A DNA stretch of 64,000 nt from Burkholderiales bacterium (GTDB lineage: Bacteria > Pseudomonadota > Gammaproteobacteria > Burkholderiales > Burkholderiaceae_C), in assembly GCA_028868825.1 (NCBI GenBank), contig JAGWTU010000012.1, positions 62,001 through 126,000 of the forward strand, read 5' to 3'. Each line of letters opens with the position of its first letter. Positions within the stretch are counted from its first letter, which is position 1. The notes beneath the pieces are model-generated. The model made no database searches, had not been told where the DNA came from, and was given only the letters and a program-made list of their open reading frames with translations. Of this stretch, positions 55,199 through 64,000 are shown in pieces. Made by a program: the position numbers and the translations under genes.

Positions 55199-56431
55199 TC
55201 AATCGAGCGCAGCGGCCGCCTGCTCGCAGCGCAGCGCCTGCGCCTCGTCGGACTCCTGCCGCGCGAGCTTGGCGAGTTCGCGCCAGGCTGCGCGGCGCGT
55301 ACGCGCAGGCAGTCCCGGCGCCGCGGCGGCCTGCTCGAGCAGTCGTCTGGCCTTGCCCCAGAGCTGGCGCTCGGCAAACGCCATGCCGACCGCGGCAACG
55401 ATCGCGTTCTCGTGGCCGAACGCCTGCACCGCGCTCTCCAGCCGCGGCAGCCAGTCGACGCCGATGCCGGCGCGGGCGTCGATCAGCGCCATCGCGACGG
55501 CCTCGCGGTCCTCGCGACCGATCTCGCTGAGGTGATCCCAGAACGGCCGCAGCCAGTTGCGTGCGTCGTCGTTCGCATCGAGCTGGCTCGCACGGTGGGC
55601 CGCCCGCGCCGCCACCTGGGCGTCGCGCCGGTCGGCCTGGTCGAACTGGCTCCATAGGCGGCGCAGTTGCTGGACGTCGTGCGCGCCCTCGAGCGTCTCG
55701 CCGACCAGCGATCGCAGCAGGCTCTGCGCGACGATGGGCGAGAACGCCTGGTGGTTGGCGAGCAGCCGTGCCGTGTGCAGCGCCTCGAGAGGCCGCCGGT
55801 CCATGCGCAGCGCCAGCAGCTTCAGCCGCAGCGCCTGCGTGCGGCGGCCGGCACCCGGCGGCAGCGCCTCGAGCGAGCGCAGCGCGCGCGCCGCGTCGCG
55901 GTCCTCGAGCGCCCATTCGGCGGCGAGCAGCCGCGCCGCATCGTCCGGGCCGCCGCGCGCCGCCTTCAGCGCCTGCTGCAGCGCCTCGTCGCGATTCGTG
56001 CGGTCCTGCAGGCGGTGCAGACTGCCGGCGGCCAGCAGGTGCGCCATCATCTTGAATTCGCCATCGCCGGCCAGCGCCGGGGCGCCTTCGGCAATCTGCA
56101 GCGCGCGCTGCGCGGCCTTGCGCGCGCGGCCGTAGCGGGCGCCGAAGTACTCGCCCAGCGCCTCGCGCAGCGCGGCCTGGGCGGCGCGCTCGCGCCGCAG
56201 CGCGCGCCACTCGCCGGCACGCCGGGGCAGGCTGACGAGCGCGTTGATCGCCTGCACGGCCGACATCAGCAGCATGCAGGCGCCGACAAGGGCGATGACG
56301 AACAGGTTCAGCGACAGGTCGGTGCGCCAGCTGCCCCAGTAGATGCTGACGAGGCCGTCGTTGCTGCCCAGCGTCGTCGCCGCGACGACGGCGACGACGA
56401 AGATCAGGACGAGCCAGATGACGCCGCGCAT
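55199..56431 (-). CDS. hemY: HemY, heme biosynthesis-associated TPR protein
   Basis: An inner-membrane protein of 410 residues. Two N-terminal helices (VIWLVLIFVVAVVAATTLG and LSLNLFVIALVGACMLLM) are followed by a long helical domain with TPR-like repeats, as in proteobacterial HemY. The motif GEYFGARYGRARKAAQRA is characteristic. It is last in the hemC-hemDX-hemY cluster, 21 bases after hemDX. It is thought to support late tetrapyrrole synthesis; it is not the oxygen-dependent protoporphyrinogen oxidase of Gram-positive bacteria that shares the name. Confidence 0.92.
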   Translation of the reverse strand: MRGVIWLVLIFVVAVVAATTLGSNDGLVSIYWGSWRTDLSLNLFVIALVGACMLLMSAVQAINALVSLPRRAGEWRALRRERAAQAALREALGEYFGARYGRARKAAQRALQIAEGAPALAGDGEFKMMAHLLAAGSLHRLQDRTNRDEALQQALKAARGGPDDAARLLAAEWALEDRDAARALRSLEALPPGAGRRTQALRLKLLALRMDRRPLEALHTARLLANHQAFSPIVAQSLLRSLVGETLEGAHDVQQLRRLWSQFDQADRRDAQVAARAAHRASQLDANDDARNWLRPFWDHLSEIGREDREAVAMALIDARAGIGVDWLPRLESAVQAFGHENAIVAAVGMAFAERQLWGKARRLLEQAAAAPGLPARTRRAAWRELAKLARQESDEAQALRCEQAAAALD

Positions 56432-56452
56432 GGCCTGCGGTCCCGGGGCGCC

Positions 56453-58339
56453 CTAGCGCCCGGCCGACGCCGCGGCCAGCGCGGCCAGCGTCGCGTCGGG
56501 CTGCGGCACGTTGACCTGGCGCGCCTGCGCCTGGGCCTGGCGCAGCAGCTCGATCGCGGCCGTGACGCGGCGCGAATCATGGTCGAAATAGCGCTCGAGC
56601 GCCGCCTGCGCCGCGCGCAGGTCCGACTGCGCGGTATCGAACTGCCGCGACAGCAGGGCGAGGCGGGCATTCAGCAGGCGCAGCTTGAGGTTCTCGCGCA
56701 GGAAATACACCTGATCGGGCGCGATCAGCATCGCATCGGGGTGGTCGATGCGGGTGACGCGCACGAGTCCGCGCACCTCCTGCCAGACGCGGTCGAGCAA
56801 GCCCTGCCAGTCGTGCTGGATCCATTCGCGCCAGCCCGCGGCCGCCGCCGACCCCGGCGCCGAGGCCGCCTTCGCCGCCGCCGGTGCGGCCGCCGGGCGC
56901 GCGCGGCGCTCGGGGTTGCTCTGCAGCGGCAACTCGTCGATCTGGCGGATGACCTCGTCGAGCCTGATCGTCAGCCCGTTGATGTCGGTGACGCCGGCGC
57001 CGCGCACGCGGTCCATGTCCTGCACGACCGCGCGGCGCACGCGCTCGAGCCGCGGCTGGTTGTAGCGCGCGAGCCGGTCGTCGGCCTGCTTGAGCGTGGA
57101 CAGCAGCGGCTCGGCGCTGCCGGTGATGGCCGCCTGGCGCATCGCCACGCGCACCGAGGTGTCGATGTCGGCGAGCACGTTCTCGTCGCGCGACCGCGAC
57201 AGCGACTGGATCAGGTCCTCGAGCTGGCTGCGCTGGATCGAGGTCTCGTCGACGCGCGCCTCGAGCAGCGTCATCTTCGCCGCCGATTCGCGCGCCGCGG
57301 TCTCGGCCTGCTGCGCCAGCGTGCGCGCCTCGGTGGCCTGCACGCCGCTGTCCTGCTGGCGCTTGACCAGTTCGGCTTCGAGCGTCTTGACGCGCTGCTG
57401 GGTGTTCCAGGCCAGCATCAGCGCCGCCGCCAGCAGCAGCGTGAACAGCAGCGCCAGCGCGAAGGTCCAACGCGACGGCGTTGCCGTCGCCGCGGGCGCG
57501 ACCCGGGGTTCGGCGGGCGCGGCGGAGGGGGTCTGGGGCGTCTCGGTCACAGGGGCGCCGATTGTATCGGCGGCCATGCGAGCCAGGACGGCAGCGACCG
57601 CGTTCGGCGCGGGCGCGGCGCTCTCGACCACGCCGAAGCCGAATTGCCGCGCCGCCTCGGCGATGCGCGGATGGGTCGCGATGGCCCGCGCGCCCGACCA
57701 GCCGGCCTGCGGCGCGAGCGTGCGCAGATGGCCCAGCGCCTCGCTGCTGCTGAACAGCCAGACCGCATCGCGCGGCTGCGCCAGCGCCTGCGCCAGCAGC
57801 GCCCGCCCCGCGGCGTCCGGCTGCGGCGCCAGGCGCCGGTAGGCGGCGACGAAATCGACCGTGGCGCCGCGCTCGCGCAGACGTTCGGCGAGCCATTCGC
57901 GGCCACCGTCGCCGCGCACGACGAGGACGCGCCGGCCACTCCAGTCCTCGCCCTGGAGGCGCTGCCACAGCGCCTCGGAGTCGAAGCTCGCAGCGTCGGC
58001 CGCCGGTTCGACTATTCGCCCCGCGGCCACGCCGGCCGCGCGCAAGGCCGCCGTCGTGCCGGGGCCCGTCGATGCGGCACGCGCGGTCGACGGCCAAGCG
58101 GGTGGCTCGGGGGTCGAGGCAGTGGCCGCCGCATCGAACAAGCCGCGCACGGCATTGGCGCTGACGAACATCACGAGCGCGTAGTCGCCCAGCCGCGCCC
58201 AGGCCTGGCGCAGGGGCCCGACGTCGGTCGGCGGGCCGATCTCGATCAGCGGCAGCGAGCGCGCCGGCCAGCCCAGCGCCTGCAGCTCGTCGAGCCAGGT
58301 GCCGGCCTGGTCGCGCGGGCGGGTGACGATGACGAGCAA
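56453..58339 (-). CDS. hemDX: Fused uroporphyrinogen-III synthase (HemD) and HemX
   Basis: A 628-residue fusion. Residues about 1-260 are HemD, which closes hydroxymethylbilane to uroporphyrinogen III with ring D inversion ([38 protein letters not shown]). A Pro/Ala-rich linker leads to one membrane helix ([21 protein letters not shown]), a coiled coil and the HemX domain (WLEW-like [12 protein letters not shown]). I place the start at a TTG at 58339, 13 bases after the hemC stop; no ATG fits the conserved N-terminus. HemDX fusions are known in betaproteobacteria, so this is not an assembly artefact. Confidence 0.92.
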   Translation of the reverse strand: MLVIVTRPRDQAGTWLDELQALGWPARSLPLIEIGPPTDVGPLRQAWARLGDYALVMFVSANAVRGLFDAAATASTPEPPAWPSTARAASTGPGTTAALRAAGVAAGRIVEPAADAASFDSEALWQRLQGEDWSGRRVLVVRGDGGREWLAERLRERGATVDFVAAYRRLAPQPDAAGRALLAQALAQPRDAVWLFSSSEALGHLRTLAPQAGWSGARAIATHPRIAEAARQFGFGVVESAAPAPNAVAAVLARMAADTIGAPVTETPQTPSAAPAEPRVAPAATATPSRWTFALALLFTLLLAAALMLAWNTQQRVKTLEAELVKRQQDSGVQATEARTLAQQAETAARESAAKMTLLEARVDETSIQRSQLEDLIQSLSRSRDENVLADIDTSVRVAMRQAAITGSAEPLLSTLKQADDRLARYNQPRLERVRRAVVQDMDRVRGAGVTDINGLTIRLDEVIRQIDELPLQSNPERRARPAAAPAAAKAASAPGSAAAAGWREWIQHDWQGLLDRVWQEVRGLVRVTRIDHPDAMLIAPDQVYFLRENLKLRLLNARLALLSRQFDTAQSDLRAAQAALERYFDHDSRRVTAAIELLRQAQAQARQVNVPQPDATLAALAAASAGR

Positions 58340-58352
58340 CGCCGATCCCGGA

Positions 58353-59282
58353 TCAGGCAGCAGGCAGGTAGCCGGCAGCACCGGCGTCGCGCAGCCGCGC
58401 GGCAGCGGCCTCGCCGAGCGCGCGTGCCGCGGCCTCGTCGGCAACCGCCGCGTCCAGCCGCACGCGCAGCAGCGGCCGGCGCGGGTCGGCGCCGTCGCCC
58501 AGCGCGGCGGCGATGGCCAGCCGCCCGCCTTCGAACACCGCATGCGCCGCCAGCGGCATGCTGCAACTGCCGCCGAGCGCGCGCGAGACGGCGCGTTCGG
58601 CATGGGCGGCGAGGAAGGTCGGCTTGTCGATGGTCTGCGCCAGCAGCGCGCGCAGCTCTTGCGCGTCCTCGCGCACCTCGATGCCGAGCGCGCCCTGGCC
58701 GGCGGCCGGGATCATGCGCACGACGTCGAAGCGGCCGCGGATGCGCGCCTCGAGCCCCAGCCGCATGAGCCCCGCGGCGGCGAGCACGATGGCGTCGAAA
58801 CCGCCCTCGTCGAGCTTGCGCAGCCGCGTGTCGAGGTTGCCGCGCAGCGGCTCGATGCGCAGATCGGGCCGCGCCGCCAGCAGCTGCACGACGCGGCGCA
58901 GGCTCGAGGTGCCGACCACCGCGCCCTGCGGCAGTTCGTCGAGACCGGCATAGCGGTTCGAGACGAAGGCATCGCGTGGATCCTCGCGCGCCCAGATCGC
59001 CGCCAGCGCGAAACCGGCCGGCAGGTCCATCGGCACGTCCTTGAGCGAATGCACGGCGAGGTCGGCGCGGCCTTCCTCGAGCGCCGTCTCCAGTTCCTTG
59101 ACGAACAGCCCCTTGCCGCCGACCTTGGACAGCGCGCGGTCGAGGATCTGGTCGCCGCGCGTCGTCATGCCGAGCAGCTCGACCTGCAGCCCGAAACGCG
59201 CGCCGAGCGCGTCGCGCACATGGTGCGCCTGCCAGAGGGCGAGCCGGCTTTCCCGGGTGGCGATGACGACCTTGGATTTCAT
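58353..59282 (-). CDS. hemC: Hydroxymethylbilane synthase (porphobilinogen deaminase)
   Basis: A 309-residue cytosolic enzyme joining four porphobilinogen units into hydroxymethylbilane. [12 protein letters not shown] opens the protein, and [21 protein letters not shown] and GTSSLRR contain the catalytic Asp and substrate-binding arginines. The dipyrromethane cofactor attaches to Cys240 in [12 protein letters not shown]. Length matches the family (E. coli 313). It leads the hem cluster on the minus strand and is divergent from ppc, with 120 bases between. Confidence 0.97.
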   Translation of the reverse strand: MKSKVVIATRESRLALWQAHHVRDALGARFGLQVELLGMTTRGDQILDRALSKVGGKGLFVKELETALEEGRADLAVHSLKDVPMDLPAGFALAAIWAREDPRDAFVSNRYAGLDELPQGAVVGTSSLRRVVQLLAARPDLRIEPLRGNLDTRLRKLDEGGFDAIVLAAAGLMRLGLEARIRGRFDVVRMIPAAGQGALGIEVREDAQELRALLAQTIDKPTFLAAHAERAVSRALGGSCSMPLAAHAVFEGGRLAIAAALGDGADPRRPLLRVRLDAAVADEAAARALGEAAAARLRDAGAAGYLPAA

Positions 59283-59372
59283 GCCCGGATGATAGCCAGC
59301 CGCCGCCCTCCGGGCCTGGCGCGCCGGGCATGCCGCTTGCGTTGCCACAGGCTTCCCGTTCGGTGGACAATT

Positions 59373-59387
59373 GGTAACCTGGTTACC
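59373..59387. promoter_or_regulatory. 15-base palindrome between hemC and ppc
   Basis: GGTAACC-T-GGTTACC is a perfect inverted repeat with one central base. It lies 15 bases before the ppc start codon and 90 bases before the hemC start in the shared divergent region. Its compact symmetry looks like a dimer-binding operator. A GGAG ribosome site for ppc follows at 59394. Confidence 0.45.
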
Positions 59388-59402
59388 TCATTCGGAGCCC
59401 TG

Positions 59403-62228
<2,826 letters not shown>

Positions 62229-62238
62229 GCATCTCGGC

Positions 62239-63468
62239 TCAGCGAACGGCGGCCGAAGCCGCCGAGGCCGCCGCCGCGGCCCAGGCGCGCGCGGCACCGA
62301 GTTCGCCCAGCGTCGCGCGGTCCCGCGTCCAGCGGTGCCAGCGCTCGACCGTGGTGCAGGCATAGGGACGCTCCCAATCGAACACCGCCATGCCGAAGTT
62401 CCCCAGCAGACGCTGCATGGCGGCGCGGCGCTCGTTGTGGTGGACGTCGGGCACACCCGCCAACTCCTGAATGCGCAGCCCGATGAAATAGGCCAGCGCC
62501 GTATCGTCCTGCCCGACCATCAACGCGGCCAGCGAACGGCACAGCGCCTGCCGTTGGCTGCCGGCTTCCGGCGCCGGCCGACAGAGGTTGATCGCCTGGG
62601 TGGCTTCGGCTTCTCCAATGGCCCCATCGGCCAGGAAACTTTGCAGCAGCAGTTGGGGTTGCAGGTAGGTCGGGATATCGGCAGGCATGGCGTCCAGGGC
62701 CGCAGCCGAAATCGCGCCGTAGTGGCTGGTGTAGCGCGTGGCACGGGCCAGAGCCGTGAGCGCCTCGGCTTGCATGCCCGGCTGATGCGCGGCGATCAAC
62801 AACCAGGGCACGGCGTTGTCGGGCTCGATCCGTGACCAAGCAATTGCGGGGTCGGTCGCACAGGCCGTGTTGACATCGCAATGCCGCGCGGCCCAGGCGA
62901 GCAGCACCGGATCGCCGCTGCCCGCGGCGAGACTTGCCAGTTGCTGCGCACCGGCTTGCGGCGACGGCGCATCCGCCGGCGCGGGAACGATCATTGGATG
63001 CATCAGCATCGCCGCCGCTCGCGACCGCGGACTGCCGACATCCATCGCGGCCAGCAAACGCTCAAGCGCAGCCGCCAGCGCTTGCTCGCCAAGATTGGGC
63101 GGCAATTCGACGCCCATCGGGCTTGCACTGGCCGCGAGGTCGGGCGGCACGGGCATCTTGCCGACGCCGCAGAGGTCCCATACGGGCGCTTCGCCTGATT
63201 CACGCACGGAAGAATCGGCCAGGCCATCGCTGCGTGCCACTCCCGGGCGCGCCGCAATGGCCCCATTTGCCGCCGCTGGCGATTCAACGTGCTCCGCATG
63301 GGCCGGTCGCGGAACTGCGTGCGCGAATCGCCCCGGATCCGGCACGGCCTTGTCGGGGCGAGACGCGGTGCCCCGGTGCACGACGGCGCTGGCGGCAAGC
63401 AGAAGTCCGATGACAAGGACGCGACGCAAGGCATGGCCAGGCCGTCCTTCCGAGGGCCGCATCTTCAT
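62239..63468 (-). CDS. Conserved hypothetical protein, first of a tandem pair
   Basis: Function unknown. 409 residues with an N-terminal hydrophobic helix (VLVIGLLLAASAVVH) after a basic start, so it is exported or membrane-anchored. A Pro/Ala-rich low-complexity region follows to about residue 100. The rest is alpha-helical with several cysteines (CDVNTACATD, NLCRPAP, ALCRSLA). The block AMPADIPTYLQ, a later C...Q..C pair, and GLRIQE...ERRAAMQRL are shared with the next gene upstream, so the two are paralogues. Its ATG overlaps that gene's stop as ATGA. It converges on ppc, with 10 bases between the stops. Confidence 0.7.
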   Translation of the reverse strand: MKMRPSEGRPGHALRRVLVIGLLLAASAVVHRGTASRPDKAVPDPGRFAHAVPRPAHAEHVESPAAANGAIAARPGVARSDGLADSSVRESGEAPVWDLCGVGKMPVPPDLAASASPMGVELPPNLGEQALAAALERLLAAMDVGSPRSRAAAMLMHPMIVPAPADAPSPQAGAQQLASLAAGSGDPVLLAWAARHCDVNTACATDPAIAWSRIEPDNAVPWLLIAAHQPGMQAEALTALARATRYTSHYGAISAAALDAMPADIPTYLQPQLLLQSFLADGAIGEAEATQAINLCRPAPEAGSQRQALCRSLAALMVGQDDTALAYFIGLRIQELAGVPDVHHNERRAAMQRLLGNFGMAVFDWERPYACTTVERWHRWTRDRATLGELGAARAWAAAAASAASAAVR

Positions 63469-64000
63469 CGCGGGGCCTGCGAAGCCGCCGCGGCCGCGGC
63501 TCGCCACACGCCCATCTCGCCTTCTCGCGCGCGCAGTTCGACCTGGGCCTTGAAGCGCTCGATCGACGCGCAAGACCTCGGCTGGCCCTGCTCCCACGGT
63601 GAAGGTGGAATCAAATGGAGTGCGGCGCGGCGCGCATCGAATTCGGCCTGCGGCATGCCGGTCCAGAGGGCGATTCGCAGTCCGATCAACTCGCCGATCA
63701 GGGAATCGCTGGTCGAGATCAGCGTTTGGGCAATGTCGTGGCAGGTCGCTGCGCGGTCGGGCCTGGCATGCTCGCCCGGGCGGCAATAGGCCGTCAACGA
63801 CTGGAAGGCCGGATAGGACTGCGCGGCCTCGATCCCAAGGACATACACCCATATCTCTTGCTGCACGTAAGGCAGCAGGTCGGCAGGCATCGCTTCCTGC
63901 ACGGTCGCCAGCAGCGAACCGTCGTGCATCTTGAAGCGGCTGGCCTGCGCCATGCTGGCGAAGAGGCGCTCACTACGCTGCGGTTCGGCCGCAATCTGCC
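63465..64000 (-). CDS. Conserved hypothetical protein, second of a tandem pair (partial)
   Basis: Function unknown. The frame is open to the edge of the window: before the first Met (63953) it continues upstream as QIAAEPQRSERLFAS, so the true start lies beyond base 64000. The visible 178 residues are helical and include AMPADLLPYVQ, CRPGEHARPDRAATCHDIAQ and IGLRIALW...DARRAALHL. These parallel AMPADIPTYLQ, the Cys pair and GLRIQE...ERRAAMQRL in the neighbour. Its stop codon overlaps the neighbour's start, so they are probably co-translated. Confidence 0.65.
   Translation of the reverse strand, partial: QIAAEPQRSERLFASMAQASRFKMHDGSLLATVQEAMPADLLPYVQQEIWVYVLGIEAAQSYPAFQSLTAYCRPGEHARPDRAATCHDIAQTLISTSDSLIGELIGLRIALWTGMPQAEFDARRAALHLIPPSPWEQGQPRSCASIERFKAQVELRAREGEMGVWRAAAAAASQAPR

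Overview
The window is high-GC DNA that looks like a betaproteobacterial chromosome, most likely Burkholderiales of the Rubrivivax/Leptothrix/Methylibium kind. The reasons are a fused hemD-hemX gene next to hemC and hemY, red-type (form IC) RuBisCO with cbbX, an RlhA-type U32 protein, and GC-rich codon use throughout. The lineage is an inference from gene content; no taxonomic search was possible.

Layout. 1-5.1 kb: end of an acyl-CoA synthetase, a periplasmic binding protein, a PilZ protein, rlhA and dadA. 5.1-6.8 kb: dadA is divergent from a TyrR-like enhancer-binding protein, with a good -24/-12 promoter and paired operator-like repeats between them. 6.8-11.8 kb: a marR-led EmrAB/NodT-type efflux operon. 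11.9-14.6 kb and 23.3-27.5 kb: two large hybrid sensor kinases; a GAF-GGDEF diguanylate cyclase is divergent from the second. 14.6-21.9 kb: MFS permease, an unusual tandem-TetR regulator, TonB receptor and GH3 beta-glucosidase, probably one glycoside-use locus. 27.5-28.6 kb: a winged-helix plus PD-(D/E)XK (MmcB-like) protein behind a likely LexA box.

28.6-31.5 kb carries cbbL-cbbS-cbbX on the minus strand. A decayed IS21 element (frameshifted istA, no istB) lies just upstream, where cbbR would be expected. 33.2-40.6 kb: a LysR gene divergent from an operon of RuBisCO-like protein, DUF1537 acid-sugar kinase, TRAP transporter and SDR dehydrogenase. This is the gene set expected for oxidation, phosphorylation and RLP-catalysed breakdown of an apionate-type sugar acid.

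41.2-54.6 kb is the most unusual part. A minus-strand operon encodes an M19 dipeptidase, FAD amino-acid oxidase-like protein, membrane-anchored serine hydrolase, POT peptide transporter and D-aminopeptidase-like S12 hydrolase, followed by an XRE-cupin regulator. It is divergent from a TonB receptor, an MFS permease and an M81 (MlrC-like) peptidase. Together they look like a system that imports and dismantles D-residue-containing or cyclic peptides, resembling the microcystin mlr set but without mlrA. It ends in gene-poor DNA beside tRNA-Arg.

55-64 kb is housekeeping: tRNA-Arg(ACG), hemY, hemDX, hemC, ppc, then two tandem paralogous proteins of unknown function, the last running off the window.
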